A stretch of 64,000 bases of DNA, taken from contig CM047807.1 of assembly GCA_026214975.1 (NCBI GenBank), forward strand, positions 68,117,824 to 68,181,823, in the 5' to 3' direction. Of the stretch, positions 38,838 to 49,324 are shown in pieces. The notes below the pieces were generated by a model. The model was given only the letters and a program-made list of their open reading frames with translations. It was not told the DNA's origin and did no database searches. Each line of letters begins with the position of its first letter. Position 1 is the first letter of the stretch. The translations under genes were made by a program, and so were the position numbers. This stretch comes from Gentiana macrophylla. Its lineage: Eukaryota > Streptophyta > Magnoliopsida > Gentianales > Gentianaceae.

Positions 38838-39728
38838 CTATTCTTCCGCTGTAGATGAACCACGTGGTACATCTACTGGGAGCAAACCTAGATGAGGTTG
38901 ACGAGAAGGAAAAATCTCATCCGATGCAGATTCTGGAACTCCAGCAAAACGGACACAGATCCTAGAGATCAACCATGCATAAGGCATTGGTTGACGAAAA
39001 TTTCGTCTACCGAGTGCAAAGTTGATGGCCGTCTTGTGGATTAGGACTCCCCAGTCAACAATGGCTCCAATCGTAATTGCATAAAGCAGCAGCATCTCAT
39101 CATCAGAAACCTCTGAAAAATCCAGAGTTGGAAAAACTCGTGAATTTATAAAATGTTTCCAGGTTCGAAGATGAGGAAGCAGAGCTGAAGTGGACACATC
39201 ACGATCACGATCACGGTTGTAATTTGGAAAGAGAATTTGAAAAGCTTCGGAACACTTATCAATAACACCATTAACAGTGTCCAAATTCCACTGTGATTCG
39301 TAATGACTATTCGGGGTAGTCTGGACAGGGGGTATATGAAAAGCTTGATTAATGATAAAGGGAGTGAATGGTACAATACAACCACGAATACGTACAAAAC
39401 GAGTAGACTCCACAGAAATAGATTCTGACAAAGCTGCATAAAATTCTCGGACTAGAGTAACATTGACCCTGCCCCTTGGTGTACGAACAAAACGATCCCA
39501 CCCACCACCTTCTATACGCCGAAATCCCCACTCGTTCATTTTTCGAAAGTTAAGACCCTTTTCAAGCAAAATGGGGGACTGACTAAAGTTAGATAAATAA
39601 CGGTCTTGAGCTGTTTGGTTCGGATAATCATTAGGATTGAAAAATAAAGGTTGAAAATCCGGGATTTCAACATTTGGGTCAAACGGGGGAGAGTAACTGT
39701 TAACTGACGGAGAAGAATGATTGGACAT
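38838..39728 (-). CDS. accessory ORF 3 of Athila: 'putative plant transposon protein'-like, intact
   Basis: An open frame of 296 codons with no defects. The start ATG at 39728 fits a short leader: a TATA block lies at 39798-39809. The N-terminus is low-complexity Ser/Pro/Asn. It is followed by LEKGLNFRKMNEWGFRRIEG, VREFYAALSES, RIRGCIVPFTPFIINQAFHI, LLYAITIGAIVDWGVLIHK and MPYAWLISRICVRFAGVPE. These phrases belong to the family called 'putative plant transposon protein domain', common in plant retroelements and of unknown function. Its C-terminal half aligns with accessory ORF 2 (IHKTAINFALGRRNF...MPYAWLIS against IYTKVWDFAHARIPQGNMPFPNLIS). It occupies the env-like position of Athila, but I see no signal peptide or clear membrane anchor. 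Confidence 0.75.
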   Translation of the reverse strand: MSNHSSPSVNSYSPPFDPNVEIPDFQPLFFNPNDYPNQTAQDRYLSNFSQSPILLEKGLNFRKMNEWGFRRIEGGGWDRFVRTPRGRVNVTLVREFYAALSESISVESTRFVRIRGCIVPFTPFIINQAFHIPPVQTTPNSHYESQWNLDTVNGVIDKCSEAFQILFPNYNRDRDRDVSTSALLPHLRTWKHFINSRVFPTLDFSEVSDDEMLLLYAITIGAIVDWGVLIHKTAINFALGRRNFRQPMPYAWLISRICVRFAGVPESASDEIFPSRQPHLGLLPVDVPRGSSTAEE

Positions 39729-39797
39729 TTCGTACCGTATTTAACTAGACAGTAGGGGAAAGAAATGAAGGTGTAGCAATTTAGAAGCTTGGGGGAT

Positions 39798-39995
39798 GCT
39801 ATTTATAGGTAAAAATTCGAGCAGAAGAGGAAAAGATTTTTTCTGTGCCATAAATAGATATTCCGGCGTAAACCGGGATGTTCCGGCCTACGCCGGAAAA
39901 TATTTATTTCCTGGGGAATTTATTACCCTAAGAATAGGCTGGTCAGGTCGGTGATAGTCCGGCGTGAACCGGACAGTACCCAGCGTACGCCGGAT
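39798..39995 (-). promoter_or_regulatory. promoter-like module upstream of accessory ORF 3
   Basis: CCTATAAATAGC at 39798-39809, identical to the LTR TATA block, lies 70 nt before the ATG. Upstream are two pairs of GC palindromes: starts 39862 and 39882 (20 bp), and 39958 and 39979 (21 bp). The match to the LTR promoter in both element and order suggests an internal promoter. Confidence 0.6.
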
Positions 39996-40324
39996 TCACT
40001 GTTCACGAACAGAGTGCAATTTTTTTGTGGAAATTTTTCCAAAATCATACATAAATAAAAGATATCACCAATTAAAATGTTATAAAATTGTTATTAAACA
40101 AATTATTACGAACGGGGGAATTTATAAAAAAAAGTGCACTAACCACCGAGTGCAGCAAAATAAACTAAACGTCAAAGTAAAATGCTAGTACCGAATTAAC
40201 AAAGAGAGGGAAATAGTTATAACATTACAATTGTTTTCAAATGATAACAGTTCAACCAGTTCATTCAAAATCTTCAAAATTCATGTCATGAGGTGGATGC
40301 GACATGGATTGAGTCGGAATTGCT
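39996..40324 (-). other. spacer between accessory ORFs 2 and 3
   Basis: AT-rich; no gene or repeat recognised apart from the promoter-like module to its left. Confidence 0.5.
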
Positions 40325-41767
40325 TCAAAAAAGGTGAGTCAAGTCGTGGTATGAAATGGAACACGAGAGTGCATGGTGGACATAGTGGATCGAACCTCTA
40401 AACCAAGTGAGCCAAAAGCTGCGAATGGTGAGGCCGAAGTGAATCCGCCGAATCCCGGCAAAGAAATTGTGACACTGAAACATACCACTTGACATACTAT
40501 ATTGGCCTGAAGATGCCTGAGTGTAAGAGTGAAAGGTAGGAGGCGATGGAATAGTCTGGATCCATGTTGGTAAGGTATAGGGGTCTGCCTGGCACTGAGG
40601 CAGATCATCAGAAATTTGCTCATAGGTGGGGTCTAGACCTCTAAAGAAAGCTCTCTGGCCCCGAACTCCAACTCTAATATCGTCTGCCCATTCCCTGACT
40701 CGCTCAAATCCTAACACCATATTAGCCTGACCTCGATTAATTGCATTGAGAATGGCATCAGATTGGTTATCCCTATCCTGACTGTGCTCAGGCTGTCTAG
40801 AATAGGAACCAAATAGGGGTGGAATTCGAGTACGAGGGGGTTGTTGACGCTGCTGACGATTAGGATCGTTATAATCAAGTTTACCAGCAGGACGTGGAGC
40901 AAGTCTAGGACCTATTATTGGAGCATCAGCAGAGACGATTCTGTCAGCAGGTAGGGCTGGGACTCTCGCCATGTGGCACAACGCAGAAATAAGATTTGGA
41001 AAAGGCATGTTTCCTTGCGGAATGCGGGCATGAGCAAAATCCCAAACCTTTGTATAGATCAACTTTCCTAGATTGACTGGAACATCTTTGACTATCGCCC
41101 AAGCAGTAACTATATCATCTCTGCCAAAAGCACTAACATGCGTGGATGGACTGACATTATAGCCCAGAAACTGCTTAATGGCTCTAACATCCTTAATACA
41201 ACCTCCATACTGGAACCTATTATCAACCCAAGTTGCAGCTGGATCAAAGGCTTGCTGAGCTTCAAAAGCTCTCTGTTGCACAACACTAGGCTGAAACAAA
41301 TTCCAAACAGAATAAAAATCCTCTTCCTCAGGAACATCAGGTATGGCATAAAAGGCATTAATGATCGCCGTGTGAAAGGAATGGTAGCGATCAAGAGAGA
41401 ACAGTAAATCAAAGGGCCATCATCTACAAAGGCTCATAAGCAAAGAATAACGGAATAGAACTCGTAAAACCATTATGGCATTAACAGGGTCAACACGCTC
41501 GTGAGCAATTTCCATCCATCCTCTATTCTCAAAAATTGCTTTCAATTCAGGTCCTAAGGCAGTAATATCTATGCCACGCTCTAGTAACACTGAACATTTC
41601 AAAAAATATCTATCAAAAGCTGCTACGGCAGTAGGACTAGCAGTGTTTCTAAAGGATATAGCCTCTTCTTCAGGTGTTAGAGGCCTAGGCTCATGCACAG
41701 GTGGTAAAGGAGGTAGGTCAGATTTCCTTTTCTTAGTACCTTTTCTACGAGTAGATGATTCAGCCAT
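40325..41767 (-). pseudogene. accessory ORF 2 of Athila: paralogue of ORF 3, one in-frame stop
   Basis: About 480 codons from ATG 41767, in a single frame broken only by TGA at about 41418-41420 (after LLMSLCR). N-terminal part: STRRKGTKKRKS (basic), then CSVLLERGIDITAL and IFENRGWMEIAHERVD. After the stop: FDLLFSLDRYHSFHT, DVPEEEDFYSVWNLF, CIKDVRAIKQFLGYNVS, IVKDVPVNLGKLIYTKVWDF and PFPNLISALCHMARVPALPA, then a Gln/Pro/Arg-rich tail. The layout and several phrases match accessory ORF 3, so the two look like tandem duplicates that diverged; the longer C-terminal tail is unique to this one. It may also be env-like by position only. No function is known to me. Confidence 0.65.
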
Positions 41768-42302
41768 CTACGAATGTGGTAATAATAACAACACAAAAAT
41801 GAAAATAACAACAAATTAATATTGATAATAATTAAAACCAAATGATTAAAATGATATTATAAAAATAAATATATAAATTAGATGATTACCTGAATATGTG
41901 AGGGATGTAGAAAAATAGCTAGGTGGCCGGAAAAAATGTCAATTCGCCGGAGTTTGTAGTAGAGGTGAACTTATGTCAAAAAAATCACGAAGCTTTTGAG
42001 TTTAATATATGAAATTGTAGTGTTTGTGGTAGAAGAGGTGTTGAAATAAGGGAATTTAGAAGGGAAAAGAAGTGAAATTATGGTGTAAAGAGGTGGGGGA
42101 AATTGGGAGGGGGGCGGCGGCTGTAAAAAATTTGGGGAAGAGGAAGAGAAAAGAAGAAGGAACCCGGTAGGTTATGTGTAATTACATCCGGCGTAGGCCG
42201 GTTATATCCGATCTGCGCCGGATTATTAAAATGCGTTTTTTTTTTTCTTTCATACATATAATTTAAAAAATCATATCGTTTATAAAATTCTTTTTAAAAC
42301 AT

Positions 42303-42345
<43 letters not shown>

Positions 42346-42362
42346 TTCAAAACTTTTAATAA
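41768..42362 (-). promoter_or_regulatory. leader of accessory ORF 2: palindrome pair, C/T-rich leader, possible intron
   Basis: One pair of the GC palindromes lies at 42187-42223 (starts 42187 and 42207, 20 bp apart), with ATATAAC between the partners. Then comes a C/T-rich leader (minus strand, about 42150-42000). A plausible 5'UTR intron begins at CAG|GTAATC (about 41892) and ends at CGTAG|ATGGCTG, exactly at the start codon (41768). A (TA)n run lies at 42306-42342. The intron and promoter role are inferred. Confidence 0.45.
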
Positions 42363-42785
42363 TTATATCGAATCCAAACTTCTTATCCTTAGATCCTCAA
42401 GAGTTCTCTCATATCGTTCTCTCAACCTTTCTCCAAGAAATGATGCATTTGAATTCTCTCTTTGATCTCCATCGGGATTTTCGGATAACCACCTAATCGT
42501 TCCCTTTTTAATGACATTCAAACACTCATCCTGAGATTTGGTTGTGTTCCCCGAACATTTTCCATTGTGTTCACTCTTTCCACAGATTCTACACCTCAGT
42601 AGGAACTTTGCCCTTCTTTTCATTGCACTTCTTGATTGTCCATTGAATACTGCTTTTGCTCTAGCTTCGTTCAACAACTGCTTATTTGTTTTAAAAACTA
42701 AATTTTCTATTTTAAATGCGACATCTTTATCAAGACCTAATTTAATAAGTAACAGAAAAACTCCCATTCTATCTAAAAAAGGCAT
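42363..42785 (-). CDS. accessory ORF 1 of Athila: small zinc-knuckle-like protein
   Basis: 140 codons, intact, just downstream of the integrase end. The middle is basic (SAMKRRAKFLLRCRICG). It is followed by CRICGKSEHNGKC, a C-x2-C-x4-H-x3-C pattern one residue short of the standard CCHC knuckle. The rest is hydrophilic and ends in LRERYERTLEDLRIRSLDS, probably helical. No family recognised. A nucleic-acid-binding role is a guess from the cysteine pattern; it could also be a decayed C-terminal extension of pol. Confidence 0.5.
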   Translation of the reverse strand: MPFLDRMGVFLLLIKLGLDKDVAFKIENLVFKTNKQLLNEARAKAVFNGQSRSAMKRRAKFLLRCRICGKSEHNGKCSGNTTKSQDECLNVIKKGTIRWLSENPDGDQRENSNASFLGERLRERYERTLEDLRIRSLDSI

Positions 42786-42899
42786 CCAGTTCTTTAATGT
42801 CTATCCGGTAAAAGACTAAACTAATTAAAATGCATTTAAAAAGTAAATAAGAAAGATTGTACATGTAATCAGCTGAATTTGATAGCAAAACTTCTCTTT

Positions 42900-45800
42900 T
42901 TAATCTGTTGGAGGGTCGCTAAGGTACATAACCTCTCTTGTTAGAGGTATTCCTTCTTCTTTTACGAATAACTTCACTCTGTGGCCATTGGCTATAAAAG
43001 TCGTATTCTCATCAGTTAATTCTACAGCTCCTGACTTGTAGATCTTTATTACGTCATATGGACCTGTCCATCTTGATTTAAGCTTTCCTGGAAACCACTT
43101 CAAACGTGAATTATATAAGAGTACTCGATCACCTACATGGAACTCACGACGATAGATTCTCTTATCATGGAAAGATTTCGTGCCTTCCTTGTAAAGTCGA
43201 GCATTTTCATAAGCATCGAGAGGAAACTCATCCAGTTCTGTTAACTGAAGTAATCTATGATCACCAACAGCCTTAGGATCAAAATTTAGAAACTTAATAG
43301 CCCAAAAGGCTCGATGTTCTAATTCGACAGGAAGATGACAAGATTTACCAAAAACTAATTTATAAGGAGAACAACCAATTGGTGTTTTAAAGGTCGCTCA
43401 GATGCCCATAATGCATCATCTAGTCTTTACACTTGCTTTTACGATTTGAATCAATAGTTTTTCAATGATCCTTTTTATTTCCCTATTAGATACTTCTACT
43501 TGTCCACTAGTTTGTGGATGATATGGTGTGCCAAGTTTATGTTTTACACCATATTTTTCAATTATTTTTGTGAATGGACGGTTGCAAAAATGTGATCCTC
43601 GGTCACTAATGATAGCCCTAGGAGTGCCAAATATCGTGAATATATTCTTTTTAAGGAATTTTAACACTACTCTGGAATCATTAGTGGGAAGAGCTTCAGC
43701 TTCTACCCATTTGGATACATAATCGACCATTACTAAGATGAATTTCTTACCAAATGACGGAGGAAAAGGGCCCATAAAATCAATACCCCAAACATCAAAC
43801 AATTCACACTCCAATATAGGTTGGAGAGGCATCTCGTGTTTTTTTGAAATGTTTCCCCATTTTTGGCATGATTCACAAAACCGTGCATAGTGGTGTGCAT
43901 CTTTATATAGTGTAGGCCAGTAAAAACCACATTGCAAAACTTTGTAAGCGGTTTTCCACCCTCCATGGTGGCCTCCAGCCTCACGATCATGGCAAAAGGA
44001 TAAGATACTTGAAATTTCATCATCGGGCACACATTTCCTAATTATGCCATCCGAACATTTTCTAAAAAGATCCGGTTTTTCCCAATAGTAAAATTTTAAA
44101 TCATAAAAGAACTTCTTTTTCTGTTGCCATGTCCAGTGAGATGGAATATACTCACAGGTAAAGTAATTAACGATGTTACCGAACCATGGCGAGCTCTCCT
44201 TGGGTATTTTACCAACTTTAACAAGTTGCATTCCTGGAGGAGCATCAACCATGAGGAGTTGTTCATCTGGAAATGAATCTTTGATCTCCTGTCTCCTTCC
44301 TTCTTCTTCGATAAACTCCATACGACTCAAATGGTCTGCAACTACATTCTCACTGCCCTTTTTATCTTTAATTTCAATGTCAAACTCTTGGAGTAACATA
44401 ATCCATCTAAGAAGACGAGGCTTCGCATCTTTCTTTTTTAACAAGTATTTTAATGCTGAATGATCGGTATAAACAATTACTTTAGAACCAATGAGATACG
44501 ATCGAAATTTGTCTAAAGCAAAGATACAGCGAGCAGTTCTTTTTCTATTGTGGCGTAGTTAAGCTGGGCTGTGTTTAAAGTATGGGATGCATAGTAAATT
44601 GCCTTGAGTACTTTGTTATGGCGTTGACCTAGAACAGCTCCGACTGCCAGATCACTTGCATCGCACATAAGTTCAAATGGCAAGGTCCAATCTGGTGCTA
44701 CTAATACTGGTGCAGTTATCAATCGTGCCTTCAAAGTTTCAAATGCTTCCATACATTTGTCATCAAACTTGAATGGTACTTCTTTTTCAAGAAAATGACT
44801 GAGAGGTTTCGCTATGCTGGAAAAATCTGCAATAAATCTTCTATAGAAACCAGTATGTCCAAGAAATCCTCTCAGAGTTTTCAGATTTACTGGTGGGGGT
44901 AACTTTTCAATTACTTCAACCTTGGCTTTATCTACTTCAATACCTCCTTCAAAAATTCTATGACCTAGGACAATACCATATGATACCATTAGATGGCACT
45001 TTTACCAGTTTAGAACTAAGTTTGTGTCTTCACAGCGTTTAAGCACACGTTCCAAGTGTAAAAGACATTTTTCAAAAGAATCTCCAAAAACGCTGAAGTC
45101 ATCCATAAAGATTTCCAAAAACTTTTCTACCATATCTGAAAATATTGCTATCATGCATCTCTGAAATGTAGCTGGTGCGTTACATAATCCAAACGGAATT
45201 CTTTTATAAGCAAAAGTTCCATATGGACAAGTGAAAGTCGTTTTCTCTCTATCTCCTGCTGCTATAAATATCTGTAAATAGCCTGAATAACCATCCAAGA
45301 AACAATAATATTTATGTCCACTTAACCGTTCCAACACTTGCACTATGAATGGAAGTGGATGGTGGTCTTTCTTAGTGTGCTCATTCAGTTTGCGAAAATC
45401 AATGCACATTCGATATCCTGTGACTTCCCTTGTTGGAATCCATTCATGCTTATCATTCTCCTTTATCGTAAATCCGCCCTTCTTTGGTACTACTTGGGTG
45501 GGACTTACCCATTCACTATCTGATATGGGAAATATTATCCCTATTTCCAGTAGTTTAATAACTTCTTTCTTGATTACTTTTTGCATATTTGGGTTGAGGC
45601 GGCGTTGTGGCTGAATACACGGTTTGGCTCCTTCATTCAAGATGATCTTGTGTACACAAATCTCGGGACTTATTCCTTGAATATCTGCCACTGTCCATCC
45701 AAATGCTTTCTTATGTTGTCTTAACATCCTCAACAATTGATCTTCCTGTGACTTGGTTAGTGATGATGAAATAATAACAGGAAGTAAATTATCAGATTCA

Positions 45801-46876
45801 AGAAAGGCATATTTGAGATTCGAAGGGAGAGGTTTTAACTCCAGATTCCTTGGTGGCTCTTTTACCGAAGGTTTCAATACTGGGCCATCCAGTTCTAAGT
45901 CCAAATAACGATGCCATGGTCGTTTCTCAAAAGAACTTCCGTTGTCGAGATAAAAAATGACTTCTTTCATTTCCTGGTTATCTCCTTCATAGATAGATAA
46001 GGTTAAACAGTCTTCGAGCTTATCTTCAAAATTTAGCAATTCAGCCTGGTTCATATAGGATATAGTATCTATGAATGAACATGATTCCTGTGATTTGTAT
46101 GGATGTTTCATATCCTTAAAGATATTAAAGGTGACCTCATCTTCATTGACTCTTAAAATTAATTCGCCTTTTTGGACATCGATAAGAGTTCTTCCTGTAG
46201 CTAGAAATTGTCAACCTAGAATAAGAGGTGCTGAAAATCCTTCTTCCATCTCCATGACTACAAAGTCAACTGGAAAGTAAAACTTATCTATCTTAACCAA
46301 TACATCTTCGATGACTCCTTTAGGACGTTTAATAGATCTATCTGCCATCTGGAGAGTCATCTCGGTGTTTTTAAGTTTTCCTATTCCGAGTTTCCTATAA
46401 TCCTCATAAGACATAAGATTAATGCTAGCTCCAAGATCACAGAGCACCTTCTTAAACAGAAAACCTCCAATCTCACATGGGATGGTAAAACTACCGGGGT
46501 CTTTTAGTTTAGGATGAAGCTTGTGCTGTAACACTGCGGAACATTCTTCATTAAGGCAAATGTTCTCATAGTTCGAGAGGATATCCTTAAGAAACTTTCC
46601 ATAAGTGGGCATATTGATTAGTGCTTCAATGACATGAATATTGACATTAAGGTGACGAAATGTATCAAGGAAACGTGCATACTTTTTATCCGTTTTCAAC
46701 TTTTTAATTTGATCTCTGGGTGGGTAAGGTAAAGACTCAAGGTCAATAATTTTAGGGTTTGGAGTCATGCCTTCCTTACCTTTTTCCTTAGATGGTGATG
46801 CTTCCTTAAATGTTTGAGCATTTGGTGGTCGCCATGTGTCATGATCCTGCATTATCTTCTTTGAAATTTGTCCCAA
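42900..46876 (-). pseudogene. Athila pol: protease, RT, RNase H, integrase with four lesions
   Basis: Domain order: protease (46211-46876, LCDLGASINLMS), RT (45002-46111, with CIDFRKLNEHTKKDHHPLPF, YSGYLQIFIAAGD and the active-site FMDDF), RT-RNase H connection (44513-44989), then RNase H tail and integrase (43416-44444). Integrase has the H-H-C-C zinc site (CESCQKWG) and core residues in [19 protein letters not shown] and [14 protein letters not shown]. Its C-terminus runs to 42900 ([15 protein letters not shown]). Protease to RNase H is one frame interrupted by TGA (46211-46213) and TAA (45002-45004). Frameshifts lie near 44520 and 43420. Each lesion is a single point or 1-2 bp change, so pol was intact not long ago. 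Confidence 0.9.
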
Positions 46877-47168
46877 GTTCTTCTTTATTTGTTCTGTTGG
46901 GGTGTTGCTACTCCCTATTTGATGCAGACTATCGAGAACTTCATCTTTCCTGACATGTTCCTTGAATAAGGTCCGTAGATCGCTAGCCCTTGGATTTTTC
47001 AGTATTCTCGGGACTTTGATCCATTCCTCTTCTTCTCTTTCGGTTTCAACATGATTATTACGACTTAAGAATCATCAATGATTTCTTCTTCCTCTTTACT
47101 GAATTCTGGTTCATCCTTGCTTTCCAAGTTCTTTTCGAATTTATCATCCAAATCATCTTCTACTTCAT
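46877..47168 (-). pseudogene. Athila gag-protease linker, cut by the Tekay insertion
   Basis: Minus-strand translation gives an acidic stretch (NEVEDDLDDKFEKNLES, FSKEEEEIIDD) and then broken frames leading to the protease. The right side stops at 47169, where the Tekay-like LTR ends. The matching gag side resumes at about 58280, and part of the linker seems to be missing. Confidence 0.65.
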
Positions 47169-49317
47169 TGTTTCCGAGTCCTTATCCGGAAAGAACGCCC
47201 GGCACGCATATATTTTTTTCTTTAATAAATCAAAGAAGTATATATACGTAAGCCTACGTCATCATACATTAATATCACAAGCAAAGCGGAAGACTTAAAA
47301 GGACAACTCGGGAATGTCAAACGACAAACAAAACAGATCGATCAAAGTTCCAAATCACATCTAAGAACATCCTCAAAAGAAACAACAGAATTAAATGTTG
47401 TTTAAACTATTACAATCCCAAATAAAAAGATAAAACGGAAATATAAAAGTCTAGCGGCATCTCAAACGTTAAACGTTTACAACTCCAAGGTATTATTGAA
47501 CAATGAAAATTAAAATAAACTTTATCTCGAACTCCAAGCTCAAACGTCTGCATCTTGACTATCATTATAGCCAAACTCATCTACCTGCCAATCTTCTCGG
47601 GGTGGGGTACAATAAAGAAAAGGGGTAAGTACATTTTGTACTCAGTAAGGGGTAGAAGAAACGGTTACACACAACATAGCATATCATACATAACAAGATA
47701 AGTTCTACAATCTCTACCACGTAGGTTGCATTGAGATACACTCCCCTCTGCTAGATCTTCTAGCACCCTCACGAGCAATTATCTATGTTACATTGTAATT
47801 CAAGGACACAATGCCCGAATGATGGGTATGCACCGGGACATAGTCAACACCTCATATGGCACGGATGGTTCCGTGTGGAACATTTCCCAAAACCCGAATA
47901 TTGTCCGTTACGTATGAGAAATGATTCCATGCTGCGAATCATAAATGTGCCTCACCAAGAATTACAACGTTTTAGCTTTTAGACTCATCACATATGTTTA
48001 TTACGTAGTTAATCTAACCACCTAAGTTCATTCCACTTAAAAAGGCTTCCTAAGGGACTTCAAGCCCTAGACATCTGATTACACTACTTAGCACGTTGTA
48101 AAAGGCGTCAAAGACTACTAAACCAATGACCCCGCAAGGTCTAAACAACCGCCTTCTGGGCTACCACCTTCTCCCCGCAGAGGGTCTCAGTTGTGGCGAT
48201 TGATGCTAAGGCACCTGAAGTCGGAAGTTAGACTTTGCCACCTTCCAATTAATGTCTCAAAAGACATACATCCCAAACCACAACACATTGTACACAATTA
48301 TTATCTAAACAAGGTAAATAATATCACATCGTATAATATTCGCGGGTGCTGTTGCATAATATTATTATTATTATCATAAAAAAAACAGAGAACATAAGTA
48401 GTTCTCTTATTCCTTTTTCCTTCTCTTGACCACGGAAATAGCAGACATGCTCTAGCTTTTTTTTATTATTATAATTATCCATATTATACATTTGACAGCA
48501 ACTAGAAAAAAAAAAATATAAAGGTACATAGAATGTTTCCCTTCTTCTTTCCTTAACCATTCAAAAGCATGAACCTGTCGACTTTTTTTTTTGACATTAC
48601 TTTCCTTCTCAACCAAAATAAATCAGAGAAGTAAAAGCACTAACAGTCGGCAAAACTAAAATATATTAAATAGCAGAAACTATATAAAAAATAAAATAAC
48701 TAGCGTCAACAATAACATCATCAAATGTGGTTAAACACCAAAATTCGTTTAAGAACACCCCCTTACCTATGATTCTTCAGAAAAGATCCAAAACTCAAAA
48801 GAATCAAAGAGCAGCCTTGAATCCTTGCTTCCACTACGAATTCTACAAATTAAAGACACCAACTACGATCACTAAACAGTTTAAGGGCATCTAAAAACAC
48901 TAAAATGCCAAGAACGATCTCTAATCAAAAACTGGTGCTAAATACGATCACTTACCAAATACGATGATCTTAGGATCAAAAGAAAGCTTGCGATGAGACG
49001 ATCAATTTTCTCATCTGTCATGTGCACAAATTATCAACCTTAAGCCTCGAATTTGAATTACGGTGCCCGAACTTTTTTTTTTTCTCGTATGGCGACGACC
49101 TCCCCAAATTTTTCGGAAAAAGACGTGATGGAAAAATACTAGAAATTAGGGTAACAATTTCTTTTATGACCAAAAAATGCAATTCTCTTAATTATAATAC
49201 TTAATTCCTTTTAATTAAATCCCTTTTGTTAATATCTTAGGTTAGGAATAAAATAGGAAAAAATAGTAAAATTCCCATTTTACTCTTTTACCCTTCTCGA
49301 ATTTTCGGGTATTACAT
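47169..49317 (-). repeat. Tekay-like LTR of remnant B
   Basis: The minus strand starts TGTAATACCCGAAAATTCG at 49317, next to the tract AAGGAAGGGA, and ends CCGGATAAGGACTCGGAAACA at 47169. It contains the stretch 47780-47985 that is almost identical in the C LTR. The U3 part (48300-49317) is AT-rich with poly-A/T runs. Confidence 0.85.
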
Positions 49318-49324
49318 CCCTTCC

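Noticed and set aside
38838..41767. Accessory ORFs as true envelope glycoproteins
   Set aside because: They occupy the env-like position, but I see no signal peptide, cleavage site or transmembrane anchor; phrases match the plant-specific transposon-protein family instead.
47785..47982. 65-codon ORF nearly identical at 57562-57759
   Set aside because: It is antisense to the LTR and lies in a block conserved at the DNA level; two of about three base differences change the protein, so selection on coding is not supported. Not listed as a gene.
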